Part shown: positions 39,575 to 50,692 of the stretch, one piece after another
Numbering within the stretch: position 1 is the first letter of the stretch
How the letters are laid out: each line of letters opens with the position of its first letter
Source of the DNA: Metallyticus violacea
Lineage: Eukaryota > Arthropoda > Insecta > Mantodea > Metallyticidae
Assembly (NCBI GenBank): GCA_030762175.1
Contig: CM060846.1
Coordinates: 181,572,541 to 181,636,540, forward strand
Direction of reading: 5' to 3'
DNA length: 64,000 nucleotides
Translations under genes and position numbers: made by a program
Notes under the pieces: generated by a model
Told to the model about the DNA's origin: nothing
The model's database searches: none
What the model saw: only the letters and a program-made list of their open reading frames with translations

Positions 39575-39690
39575 GAGAACAGTCCCGACGGGATTTGAAC
39601 AGCAGAACTTTCGTTCGGAGTCCATTACATAGCAAGGTCTATCACCCTTATCCTGCTGACGGGATGCCAATATGCTGATCACATAATCTT
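39575..39690 (-). mobile_element. Possible tRNA-like SINE head
   Basis: Read on the minus strand, CTGTTCAAATCCCG is a good box B, preceded by an AAGGGTGATAGACC segment at box-A distance. TGCTGATCACATAA lies next to it and also occurs near 6,590. Too little remains to define a family. Confidence 0.35.
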
Positions 39691-39929
39691 CGTGAATACT
39701 GCTTCTGTCAATGAAGTCGCTAAACGGAGGCAGATACTGCTGCAGTCGCTATGGCCCTTCAAAGACTGTTGGGCTAACAGTAAGAATAGACAAATGAAAT
39801 ATCATGTCTTAAGCTCTCATGGCTGGTGTTCATAATGTTAAAATTAAAATTTCCGGGCTATTGTGCAATGGGCTTCGTTTTAAAAATTAAAACAGATCTT
39901 TCGCCAGCTAGTTATGTGCAGCATAAGTG

Positions 39930-39978
39930 CAACAACAACAACAACAACAACAATAATAATAATAATAATAATAATAAT
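39930..39978. repeat. Compound (CAA)n(AAT)n microsatellite
   Basis: Seven CAA units followed by nine AAT units. It marks the edge of the 2.1-kb extra segment. Confidence 0.93.
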
Positions 39979-41299
39979 TACTGATTGTACAATGTGCATA
40001 CCCGGAGAAATCTCTGCTTTACTTTATAACACAAAGACTACAGCACAACAATCTGGCGTTTTTAATTTTTACAGAAGGATAAACATGAGTAAAACTTTTG
40101 TATTGAAATCTCCATCAGTGATTTATAACAACTTAAGTATCTTAAGCTACTAATATTTCTAGAATTTCCATTTTAATGGTACACACTTCTTAGTCCTAAG
40201 GTTAATAGTTGTTCTGATTTATAATTTAGTGTAAGCACAGTTTTTATAAGCTTTTGATTTCTTATACAGTAAAGAGTACGGTTTTTAAATATTGTATAAA
40301 TATTGTGCAATATTTAAGTATTTCGCATAAGTCCAAGTTCTTTAATAAAAATTACATAAAATAATTTTAAAAGTATTTGCTGTCTGAAAATTGTGTCACA
40401 TTATAAAATCATAGGAGCAACTTTAATGTTAGAATAAATTTTATGTACGAAGTCATGCACTTTTAAAATACAACTTTTTATTTTCTATACGAATTGATAA
40501 GCATTGGGAGGTTTCATTGGAATTCAAAATAAAAACAAAAACAAAAATAAGAACAGAACTTCATAATGGTTGCTGATGAATTAATCCTGTTTCAAATATT
40601 ATATTTGAAATAATTCATATAAAAGTTTTTACAATATATTAAGCCAATTTGCCACCAATGAACAGATTTTGTAACAATTTGTTCATAAATAGTTTAAGGA
40701 GTGAATTTTTGGCTCAAGGTATGCAGGTATTTTACTTAACGTCATTAGTCTGTGCCTCATACACCATTGCTTTTATACTTATCCTGACCTGTAAGACATT
40801 CCACTTTCTTTTAGGTGCGACTTTGGTTTTTCCAGTCTTCCTTAATAAGAATATTTCATAATTGTCAGTGTCGCCCCGTTTCTTTCGAAGAAGATGGCAG
40901 TTTAAAAACGATTACATTATCGTAGTAGTTGCGCTGATGATTGAACAATGCAGCTTTGTAATCATTTCAAATATCCATGACATCCGGGCGGTAATTCCAA
41001 CCAGCAGCCTCTTTCTGATCGTCCAGATCGGTAAGTGATTTGGAAATAGTTGATGGCGGAATACAAGTCTTGGGTACTGAGTCTGCTAACTGCTCGAAGT
41101 AAAAGTGCGTAACTAATGGAGGGATAAAACCAGGCGCAGGTGTCATATACATGTACTGTGTGACAATGTTTATGTCAGTAGTCAATTATTTTTATAGATA
41201 TTGGCAAGGAACATTGTTAACGGTTAAGGATTATCGAAATAAACAAATGTAAGAGAGTTAATGAAACTAATCTGTATGTAGTCTAACGTTCCCCATAAA

Positions 41300-41360
41300 C
41301 CCCTCAGGGGACCAATTTTTTGGGTACGGGGCGTAGCGACCCCGAGGCACCCGAGCTGCT
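41300..41360 (+). promoter_or_regulatory. Structured 5' terminus of the LINE
   Basis: CCCCTCAGGGG at the very start can fold on itself. It is followed by CCAATTTTTTGG and GGGGCGTAGCGACCCC, each self-complementary. All three are conserved in copy F (57,552-57,600). The position suggests a role in internal promotion or template handling; that is inference. Confidence 0.6.
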
Positions 41361-41719
41361 CCTGTAGGTCCGCGCTTAGCGCGTTTGACTCCTTTTTAGT
41401 TCGTCTCCTTTTTACTTTTAACTTTTAAACTCCCTGATTTTAGTCTAAAGGATACCCCCATGTTTGACACGGTCAAATGTGACTGCGTAATGGCGTGACT
41501 CCCAGCACTGGGTCATCGTGTAGGGCGGGAGCGTATCCCCTGGTAAAGGCCAGGCCCGAGGAGGGGCCATTACATGCCCTGTAAACTTCCTGAAGGCCAT
41601 TGGGTCCCTTTGTCTATACCCAGGAAGGTGTGACCCTGAGGTTACTTGTTCCAGGCCTGGGCAACTAACCTAAGCCGGGGTGGCGCCCAGGAAGCAGCCT
41701 GCCATCGGAGACAGCTGTA

Positions 41720-43033
41720 ATGGTGGAGGATGAATCCGCTATGGTGCACGATAATCATCATCCCAATACAAAGAGGAAGAGAGTGGACGTAAAAGAGGTT
41801 ACTGAGGTCCCATTCCCTCGTTTCATAGTAATTAACCGAACAGAGGAAGGGCAGTCTTTTAATCGTGTAAACCCTTTTATTATTCAAAAAGGATTGGACA
41901 GCATATCTGGCCCTGTGAAATCATGCACGCGTCAACGCAACGGTGCCTTATTATTTGAGACGACAGGTGTTTCTCAAACCAATGGCCTTCTTAAGGCAAT
42001 TTTGCTCCACGGATACCCAATCCGAGTTGAAGCGCATCGAACCCTCAATTCTTCCAGAGGGAAAATTACTACCTCTGTACTGGACGGCATGTCCGATGAA
42101 GAAATTCAGGGCTATTTGGCGGATCAAAATGTGACTCTCGTTTATCGTGTTCAGGCGAAAAGGGATGGCGAGGTACACCCAAAATGAACTTTATTCCTCA
42201 CCTTCAATAGGGTTGAGATACCGCAGAAGGTCCGGGCAGGATACGAGGTTATAACCTTCCGCCCGTATGTTCCTAGTCCTATGCGATGCTTCCAGTACCA
42301 GCGTTTAAGACACACGCGGTTACCCTGCAAGAGCCCTAAATCGGTTTGTGCTACATGTGCACAAGAGAGCCACGAGGGTGCATGGCCATCTGCTCCCCTT
42401 TGTGTGATCTGCCGTGGAAACCACCCTGCCACTTCCCGTGACTGCCCTCGCTATCATGAGGAACGCAGCATGCAGGAAATCCGTGTGAAGGAGAAACTTC
42501 CCTTCGTAGAGGCCCGCAAACGAATTCAGTCCTGTCAACCTACAGTACCTAAATCGGGTACTTATAGCTGTATTGCAGCCACCGCAATTTCACGGCGTGA
42601 CTGTAGCACGCAAAATTGTGACATGGTGTTCTCAAAAATTGCTACCAGTTCTAATGTGCCTGCCTCTGCCAAACGCCCTGTCAATGCCAAACTGGTTGTC
42701 TTTGCCGTTAGTCCCATCAAATTTAATACTTGTACACAAAGACTCACTTTTGAAATCGTCCATAACCGACGGAAAAACCAGACAGAAGAATCAAAGCCCC
42801 TTCACTCCTCGGAGGTCGAGCTACAACGATGGCTCTGGGAGCATGCCCGCTAGGCGGTGACCGTCACCGCCTCTCTCCATCTCAAACCGATTCCAAGTTT
42901 TGGAATCTTCTGATTCTTCCCAGAGGGAGAGCCCTCCCTCCTAGGATGTTATGGAACAGAAGGTGCCTGCTCCTGACAAACCCACGCGCTTAAAGAAGGG
43001 ACCGTTGATTCGTCCTGGTCTGACCAAAAAGTA
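41720..43033 (+). pseudogene. LINE D ORF1 (gag-like, zinc-knuckle protein), broken
   Basis: ORF1 proteins of this group bind LINE RNA and form the ribonucleoprotein. The start ATG at 41,720 opens a frame reading to a TGA at 42,185. The same frame continues beyond it, so this is a single nonsense change. Then come three Cys/His knuckles: C-F-Q-Y...H..C (second Cys changed to Tyr), CATCAQESHEGAW (last Cys changed to Trp) and CVICRGNHPATSRDC (intact, CX2CX3HX6C). Downstream the Pro/Ser-rich tail is frameshifted near 42,800. The family C-terminus, RPGLTKK, ends at 43,033. The product would be about 437 residues. Confidence 0.88.
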
Positions 43034-43073
43034 AGGTGGTAATTTTTTATATTTTTTTTACCTAATTTTAATA

Positions 43074-46000
43074 ATGGCTATCCTTTCGTGGAATGTACGT
43101 GGGCTCCGCAGCCGGAGACCAGACTTGAAGTTGCTTTTAAGATCGATCGGTGCTCCGCTTTTATGCCTGCAGGAGACTAAGCTTCGACCTCAGGATACAT
43201 TCCATATTCGCGCATACTCTTCGGTAAGATTCGATCTTCCTCCCGAAGATGGCACTCCCGCCCATGGCGGAGTTTTAATATTTATTAGGGATGACGTGTA
43301 TAGTTCTCCTCTATCTGTTCAATCTACGTTACAGTGTGCGGCGGCCACGGTTTCCTTTTCTGGCATTACTTTCACGGTCTGTAACATTTACCTGCCTCCA
43401 TCAGTTGCTGTCACAGTGGTAGATCTGGATAACCTTCTATCCCAGCTGCCGCCCCCTATACTGCTTTTGGGGGATTTCAATGCGCACCATCCCTTATGGG
43501 GCTCCTCCGTAGAGTGTGCGAGAGGTAGCTTGGTGGCTGATTTTTTAGATCGCCACAATCTCACCTTGCTAAATACGGGCGAGGCCACTTTTCTTTCCGA
43601 CAGTAATCACAGTTTTTCATATCTGGACCTGTCCTTTTATTCCGCCTCGCTTTCTGTGCACTTTAACTGGCACGTTTTCTCTGATTCGTACTCCAGTGAC
43701 CACTTCCCGTGTCACATTGGTATCCTGTCTTCCCAAGTACATTCTCAGCGTGCGCCAAAGTGGCTTTTAAGCAAAGCTGACTGAATTTTTTCATTCTCTG
43801 GTAGTGTTCTATGGGTGTGTTTTTGCTTCAGTGGACGCAATGATCGAACACCTAAGCTCGGTCCTTACTGCAGCCGCAAATCAGGCTATCCCCCGGTCGT
43901 CTTCCCACCCCAGACGCTTTCCGGTTCCCTGGTGGACCGCCGAATGCCGGGATGTATTGCGTGCACGCAGAGGTGCCTTGCGAATCTTTCGTCGCCACCC
44001 TACGTTGGAGAACATGATTCAATTTAAACAAATGCGTGCGAAATGCCGTCGAGTTATTAAGGATAGGAAGAAGGCGTCGTGGATTGCATTCGCCTCCTCT
44101 TTTAATTGCTTTACGCCTTCATCTGCTGTTTGGAACAAACTACGCTGGGTTGCAGGCAAACCCAGTTTTATGTCCATACCCGGTCTGAGAGTACCGCATT
44201 GTGTACTTACCGCTCCTAAGGATGTAGCTAAAGCCTTAGGACGCTCTTTCACTGAGGTGTCAAATTCCGCCCATTATTCCCCTGCGTTTCGCGTTATTCG
44301 GGAGCAGGTTAAATCTAGAGGATTTTCCTTTGCCTCCGACAACCATGAGTGCTACAATGTCCCTTATCCCCCTAGGGAATTGGAATACGCACTATCTGTA
44401 TCTCGGCATTGCTCTCCAGGGCCAGATGGTATCCACGTTGCTATGCTGCAGCCTTTATCAAACGAAAGCATGAATTTTTTACTCCAAATTTCTAACCGTG
44501 ATTGGTGTGATGGCACGTTTCCAAGCGCTTGGTGGGTGGCCACAGTCATTCCCATTCCTAAACCGGGGAAGGACCCACACCTTCCTTCCAGTTACCGTCC
44601 CATTTCCCTCACCAGTTGCATGTGCAAGGTGATGGAATGCATGATTAATGGGCGGCTTATGTGGTGGTTGGAGTCCAGGCACCTACTGACGAACGTCCAG
44701 TGCGATTTTCGTCGTCATTGCTCTTCCATCGACCATTTTGTGTCTCTATCCACCCACATCATGGACGGATTCATGAGAAATTGCGAAACTGTTGCCGTAT
44801 TTTTTGATTTGGAGAAGGCTTACGATGCCTCCAATGCTGTCTGGACCGCCTTTACCTTTGGAGTGTACGTCATGGGTTCCGTTTCTCCACAGAGAAGACC
44901 GTCTATATGAACTTCTGGCGCCATAAGGTGTATCCTTCACCATCTCTACATCCTGGCCCTGAGGCTCTTGTTTTCTCGGACGAAGTTAAATTCCTGGGCT
45001 TAATCTCTGACAGAAAATTAAGCTGGTCTTCGCATGTAGCACAACTCAGAGGCCGGTGTGAACGTTCTCTGTGTATTTTACGCGTTTTAAGTGGCACTTC
45101 CTGGGGAGCCGACCGGACTGTTCTTTTACGTTTTTATCGATTTCTAATCCGGTCCAAACTGGATTATGGCTGTATAGTATATGGCTCAGCGCGACCTTCC
45201 GTTCTTCGTCGTCTTAACCCCATTCATCCCCGGGGTATCCGTGTCGCTATTGGTGCATTCCCCACCGGTGCTGTGTCCAGTTTATGTGCGGAGTCTGGGG
45301 AACCGCTGTTGTTTTATCGCAGGGATCTTTTACTTTCTGCGTATGGTTGTCGACTGGGTACGCAACCTCGTCATCCCGCGAATGAACCGTTTTTTAATGT
45401 GTCTGTCGCCCCATTTTATGCTGCTCGGTCTTTTACTCTTAAGCCCGCTGGTTTTCGTTTCCGGGAGCTGTTTTCTTGGCCGGGGAAACCTCCTCTCCCC
45501 CTTGGCTCTTAGCAGAGGCCCCCGTCCATCTTGAGCTTACGGCCTGTCCTAAGTCCTCGACCGCAGCACCTATTATTCTTAGTCATTTTAACGAGATTGT
45601 CTCTTACCTAGCTGGGTGTAATTTTATATATACCACCGGTTCTAAATCCGACACAGATGTAGCATGTGCCTTTGTTTTTAATGGAGCTAATTTTACATAT
45701 GGTCTTAACGTTTCGACATCTATTTTTATTGCGGAGCTTTATGCTATATATCGGGCTCTTTTATTTATTTCTGACCACGGGCTGGGGAACAGTGTCATTT
45801 GTTCCGATTCTGTGAGTGCCCTTTTATTTTTTAAACGCATGTACACCTACCATCCTCTAGTGCAGAAAGTCCAGGATGCCGCTGGCCAGAGAGTGACTCT
45901 GCTGTGGGTACCTGGACACGTGGGACACCCGGGTAATGAGGCCGCGGATGTCGCAGCTAAATCCGCCATTTTAGACCCTGCTGAGTACGAGTTACGCTTT

Positions 46001-46410
46001 TATTTAGGGGATTTAAAACATTGTATACGTCGAGGAATTCTCTCGCGCTGGTGCGATGAGTGGGATATCATTCACCACAATATGGTTCAAGAAATTAAAT
46101 CCACCCCTTTTAACTGGTCGACTTCTTCTAGCGCAGTCCGTCGCGAAGAAGTAATTTTAGCTCTTCTTAGAATAGGGCACTGCCGTTTTAGTCACAGTCA
46201 CCTTTTTAATGGTCAACAGCTCCAGTTAGCCCACGATGTTACCACCCCTTTACAGTGCGTCACATTTTACTCGAATGCCCTCATCTGGCAACTTTTAGAC
46301 TTTCCCTGGGTTTTCCCTCATCTACTGAGGAGCTACTTGCAGATGATGTGGTTACTGTGGAACGAGTGCTCCGTTTTATCCGTGTTTGTGAATTTTGGAG
46401 CAAGGTGTAA
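43074..46410 (+). pseudogene. LINE D ORF2 (endonuclease, RT, RNase H), broken
   Basis: The AP endonuclease (residues 1-236) keeps all the usual motifs: WNVRG (N7), LQETK (E34), GDFNAHH (D134, N136), YLDLSF (D185) and SDHFP (D209, H210). TGA at 43,782 replaces a conserved Trp, and a frameshift follows near 43,803. The RT part has VIPIPKPGKDPHLPSSYRPI and FFDLEKAYD. It then jumps from about 44,828 straight to the region after motif C, so motifs B and C are deleted. The thumb resumes at 44,907 (FLGLISDRKLSWSSH). RNase H (45,476 onward) has YTTGSK where the first catalytic Asp should be, then AELYAI, CSDSVSA and GNEAADVAAK. The true stop is the TAA at 46,408-46,410. Confidence 0.93.
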
Positions 46411-46663
46411 TTTTTTATAGTTTTACTCATGACGGCAATTTTCGAATATTTTAAGACTTTTGTCTTTTTGTTGACAATTTTATCCTTGTTGTTTGTTTTA
46501 AGGGGTTTCATTATTATATTTTTAGGCCATTATAACACTTAATATCTGAGCTCTTGCAGCTGCGTTTTGGTCTGGTTTGTTGATGAGAATTTAATCCCAG
46601 TTATTTGTAGCGGGTTTTATATTATTGTACAAAGTGCTACTATTGCGCAGATTTTGTGAGTTT

Positions 46664-46693
46664 GGGCGCTGATGACCTTGTAGTTTTGCGCCC
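46664..46693 (+). promoter_or_regulatory. LINE 3'-terminal stem-loop
   Basis: GGGCGC and GCGCCC bracket an 18-base loop starting TGATGACCT, 21 bp from the end of the element. It is also present at 25,209-25,239 (perfect), 48,721-48,751 (one G-U), 48,515-48,545 (wobble, weaker) and, decayed, at 15,367-15,397. In known LINEs such a 3' structure is what the reverse transcriptase binds to start copying. Confidence 0.8.
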
Positions 46694-46915
46694 TTTAAGA
46701 AAGCATCATCATCATTCCCCATAAAACTAACACATTTCTATGAATATTGTGTGCCTGAACTATTATCGGAGCGATAATGCCCATTTGTAATCAAATAAGT
46801 ATAGAGTTGAAATTAACACCATGAACAAAATTCGGTAACAGCGGCAACAGCAACAGCGTTTGTGGCTCCAACACGGAAAACATCGATAGTAGTATGTCCT
46901 TACCCAAGAGTAGGT

Positions 46916-47206
46916 GTTGGTCCTGGTGGTGTAGTAGTAACCATACTTGCGTTCTAAACCCAAGATCGCGGGTTAATACCTGGCCAGTACAGATGGGTTT
47001 TTTTCGGGCATAAAAGTCCTAAGTATGGCTTCCTTCGGAAAGGAAGTAAAGCCATGGGTCCCGTGTAGTACATTTACGTTAAAGAACCTCAAGCCTGAAG
47101 GAAGAGGCATGTGAGTAAAACTTGTCGGTCGTTTTGCACCCCGAATATATGGAACGCTGATGACCTGAGATGTTAAAAATCGTCCACAAATAAACAAATA
47201 AAAAAT
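46916..47206 (+). mobile_element. SINE-1 copy e
   Basis: A full-length copy starting GTTGGTCCTGGTGGTGTAGT. Box B is damaged (GGTTAATACC). The body and tail match the family. The terminal stem is slightly weakened (GGAACG/CGTCC). It lies 190 bp downstream of LINE D. The flanks do not give a clean target-site duplication. Confidence 0.9.
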
Positions 47207-47667
47207 CTCAGTGCAGGTGGCGTTCAAATTGAAGGTTTAAGAACACACGATTAGGAGAAATTTATAAAGGATATAGTAGCAAAATACTCATTATTGCCTA
47301 TGGCTATAGAAATACTTCTAATAACAACGTCATATTTATCTTATATTTACAATTTAAATGTGTAAAACTTAGAAAGTGTTGAAAAAACGCATAGGAGTTG
47401 CAGATAGATACCCCTCCTTAAAATATTATGGGACACATGGACGATTTAAGGTACGCAGGCCACGAATTGGAGGACGTTGATTGCTCATTGACGATAAACC
47501 ATAGAAAGTGTTACAAATTGCAAAAACAAATATCATCTCTATGTTTTCTTTGGTAGGTGCTGCTTGCCATTCCTGTAATTTGAACTGCGGCATTATGTTG
47601 TTGCTGTTGCTGTCCATGTTGCAAGGCAGTTTGTCCAAATATTACCAAATGGAGGAAGGATAATAAC
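47207..47667. other. Short stretch without a recognised gene
   Basis: A 70-codon minus-strand frame (47,426-47,638) begins with an Asn/Ser/Gln-rich run but has no domain or splice signals that convince. Confidence 0.4.
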
Positions 47668-47681
47668 CTTGTTCCAGTATT

Positions 47682-48770
47682 CTTGGAGTGCCCTTTTATC
47701 TTTAAAAAAGCTGTACAACTACCACCCTCTTGTAGGATACAGTGTTTAACTTGTTGACGCTGGAGTCAGGGTGATATTGATATGGCTACCTGCACATGTT
47801 TGACTTCCAGGCAATGATGGCGCAGACATCGCAGCTAAGTCCACCCTTTTAGACCCTGCTGAAATTGAGCAACGTTTTTACTCTGGGGATTTTGAACATT
47901 CTTTACGTCGAGGCATTTTCTGGTGTTGGCGCGAGGAATGCAGTTTACTCCAAGATAACAAGCTTCGACAATTAAATCAGCTCCTTTTAATTGTTATCTT
48001 CTTTTCACGCAGTTCATCGCGAAGAATTAATTTTAGCACTTTTGAAAATTGATCATTGTCGTTTTAGTAGCCGTCACCTTTTTAATGATGAAGCAGCTCC
48101 AGTATGTCCCCTATATAGTGCGTCACATTTTACTTGAACGCCATTAGTTAGCGGCTCTTATACTGTCCCTGGGTTTGCCATCCTCTATTGAGGAAGTACT
48201 TGCAGATGATGTGGTTGCTGTTGAGCGAGTGTTCCATTTTATTTGTGTTTGTGGTTTTTGGAGCAAGGTGTGATTTTATGGCATTTTATTTATGACAGCA
48301 TTTTTAGACTATTTTAGGACTGTTGTGTTTTCAACTCTTTCTGATGCGTTTTATTACCAACCTTTTGTTTATTGTTAACCATTTTACCCTTGTTATTTGT
48401 TATGGCGTTTTTATTTTTATTGCCCAACTTAATAAAATATTGCTTGTTTTCTACAATTATTTTTAGTGTTGATTATTTATTTATTTTGCGTTTGACGCAG
48501 TTTTTAATGTGTTTGGGTGGTAATGATCTTGGTAATTTTGCGCCCTTTAAACAATAATCATCATATCTATGTTTTGTTTGTTGTTGACAATTTTACTATT
48601 GTTATTTGTTATGGGTTTTTCTTTTTATTGCTCATAGTGGTACTGTTACTTGTTTCCTACACTGATTTTGTGTAGATGACTTTTTATTTATTTAATCTTG
48701 GCACAGTTTTTAATGTGTTTGGGCGCTAATGACCTTAGCTGTTTTGTGCCCTTTAAACAATAATCATCAT
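47682..48770 (+). mobile_element. LINE copy E, 5'-truncated, with two 3' ends
   Basis: Only the end of RNase H plus the 3' UTR is present. The target-site duplication is CTTGTTCCAGTATT (47,668-47,681) and CTTGTTCCACTATT (48,771-48,784), with one mismatch. Inside are two complete 3' termini in tandem: the first ends ...AATAATCATCAT at 48,564, the second ends ...AATAATCATCATC at 48,770, each with its stem-loop. Since one duplication brackets both, the repeated 3' UTR arrived in a single insertion. Confidence 0.85.
47690..48272 (+). pseudogene. RNase H / C-terminal Cys-His remnant of LINE E
   Basis: It begins at the GVSAL-equivalent segment before the third RNase H motif. Pieces of the PGH and AAKS blocks, the RWREE block and the final VCGFWSKV with its stop (TGA near 48,270) can be read with frame changes. 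Too short and broken to be functional. Confidence 0.8.
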
Positions 48771-48779
48771 CTTGTTCCA

Positions 48780-48780
48780 C

Positions 48781-48818
<38 letters not shown>
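48780..48818. repeat. (ATT)n microsatellite
   Basis: Thirteen ATT units, starting within the downstream target-site duplication of LINE E. Confidence 0.93.
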
Positions 48819-48819
<1 letters not shown>

Positions 48820-50578
48820 GAATAAGATAAAAATAAAGTACATTGCTCAAATGAAAATATCGCAGCCGCAGCACTAAGGCGTATCCCTTGTCTGGCTGAA
48901 GGTCCGAATTTGTAATCTTGAACATTAGGAACAAACCCAATGCCAAAGTTAAGACACCTGTAGACCCAAACAAAATAACAATGTAACGTATCCACATAAG
49001 ATAATGATTTAATATATCCAAATAAGATAATAGTGTGATATATACAAATGAAATAATGGTAAAATGAATCCAAATATAATATTGATAAATGTATAAATAT
49101 AATAATGAGATAACTTACAGCTTTACAAATAGATGATTGGATTAATGGTATGGTATAGCGCATTCCATTATAAATTCGGATGATGTTTAACCTTTTAAAA
49201 AATTGTACTCAAATAACATATTGATGTACGATTTTCCAAGCTTATTTTTTCCGTATTTTGCACAAGGTAATTGGGATATTTCTTTAATGCAGGAAAAAGG
49301 ACACTCTAATGCATTTTCTTCACTTTCAGAGGGGGGACGTATGTATACACCATACGCCCATTGACGCTACTGCTTCATTGAAGCATATTCATTTTTGCCA
49401 ATGTTTCGAAGAAAGTGCAAAAATCCCTATATCTCTCAATATTTTGTACATGTCTTCTATCCAATTTACCTAAGAGCCCCTGGGCATGCTTTAATTACCC
49501 TTTAACCTCTTCACGTTTTGTATGCTTCTTTTCTTATTCCATTTTGTTGGCATGTTTATCGCTCCGTAATATATATTTACGACTTAAAGTGTTTTAGAAG
49601 GGAAAAGACATAAGGTCAAACCATCATGCCGTTTTGGTCGATCTCACGACAAGCAGAAATAACTAAGTTAGTTGATATATTTATTTTGGAAAAATTATTG
49701 GATCGCTTTCACTCAGCCATAAATTAATGTCCATATCGAACTACTACATTCCAATTTATGACGGTCTAGCAAGTATAGCCAGAGGCTATTTATATCATTA
49801 ATATATCGACTTCAAGCCATCCTAGTTGCTAGAAAGACTATATAAGACAACAGAAATGATCTCTTCAGGAGCACAACACAACAGACCACGTTCACTGTAT
49901 GTGTAACCTCACTACGGAGCTTCTTTAATTTCATACGCATTTGTCACTTTGATACTTATGTATCACATCCTGATGCTCTCCTTGGGATTTAGAAATATCT
50001 CAGCAAATGTTTTCATTTGTCTTACTACTCATTTTGTAATCTCTTTCATTATTCTTCCGTAATAAACTCTTATTAGAAAGAAGACGAAGTTTTGTTTCAA
50101 CGTTTAAGTAACCAAATTATCTTCACATTCTTCGGCTCAACGCTCGGCCATCTAAAAGTCCCTTGGCTCCCTTTTGTCCTCCGACGGTGAATCCTATAGC
50201 AGAGGACTCCGCCGGCATGGGGATATGAATAAATGCGTTCTGTTCTAAAGTGATAGTTACAGTAATGGAATATATTCCATTACTTGTGTCATGTGAGCTT
50301 ATAACTTACAGGATATTCGAAAAATTAGAAAGGATTTCGCTTTTGCTGAGTTACCAAGTTACAAAATATGTAAATATCGTGCCTTTTATTTTAAATGTCA
50401 CCCTAATTACGAAATGTAGATTAGTTTTGTCAACTAATTTTACTGGTGGGGCTTCAAGGGCGATGGTCAAGGGCGATTACTACATGAGATGGAATGATAA
50501 ATAAGGAAATATTTTTTTAAAATCAAATTTTTTGGGCCTAACATTACATTATCACCCCGACATTTACAATTTATAACT
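48819..50578. other. AT-rich stretch with a possible solo LTR
   Basis: No coding frame was recognised. At 49,847 TATATAAG precedes CAGGAGCACAACACAACAGACC-like sequence, and AATAAA follows at about 50,061, then a GC-richer 100 bp. A TATA box, leader and polyadenylation signal within about 250 bp resembles an LTR, but no second copy, inverted TG...CA ends or PBS were found. Confidence 0.25.
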
Positions 50579-50692
50579 CAGGAAAACTTTGAAAATACTT
50601 CAGTCTGGGAGGTCGGTCTGTGTGTGAATCAAACCTCAGATCTTCCACTCACGAATACGTGCCTTGACGAAACCTTGGCCACTCGTGTCAGT
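50579..50692 (-). mobile_element. SINE-2 copy c, 5' fragment
   Basis: Only the tRNA-like head and the first part of the body are present on the minus strand (GGCCAAGGTTTCGTCAAGGC, then AAGATCTGAGGTTTGATTC). Both boxes are mutated. Confidence 0.7.

Larger units (their letters stand above)
37911..40025. other. Extra 2.1 kb inside the right arm, unidentified
   Basis: It contains a 110-codon minus-strand frame (37,953-38,285), open and fairly balanced in composition but without a domain I recognise. A pyrimidine tract ending in TATAG lies upstream of it near 38,353. A tRNA-like box B lies near 39,593, and a microsatellite closes the segment. It may be an insertion in this arm or a deletion from the left arm. 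Confidence 0.4.
37601..41168 (-). repeat. Right arm of the large inverted repeat
   Basis: The reverse complement of 31,841-33,608, split by about 2.1 kb of extra DNA (roughly 37,911-40,025) that has no counterpart in the left arm. The outer end lies about 130 bp before LINE D. At about 41,000-41,110 this arm retains around 95 bp deleted from the left arm. Confidence 0.85.
41301..46714 (+). mobile_element. LINE copy D, end-to-end I/Jockey-group retrotransposon
   Basis: The most complete copy. The target-site duplication is TTCCCCATAAAC on the left (41,289-41,300) and TTCCCCATAAAAC on the right (46,715-46,727). The 5' UTR is about 420 nt and starts with a CCCCTCAGGGG hairpin shared with copy F. 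ORF1 is at 41,720-43,033 and ORF2 at 43,074-46,410, 40 nt apart. The 3' UTR of about 300 nt ends in the GGGCGC/GCGCCC stem-loop (46,664-46,693) and an AAGCATCATCATCAT tail. It has point mutations, frameshifts and an RT deletion, so it is dead but not very old: its duplication is nearly intact. Confidence 0.95.

Noticed and set aside
47426..47638. 70-codon Asn/Gln-rich frame on the minus strand
   Set aside because: It has no domain, no splice sites at sensible places and no conservation evidence.
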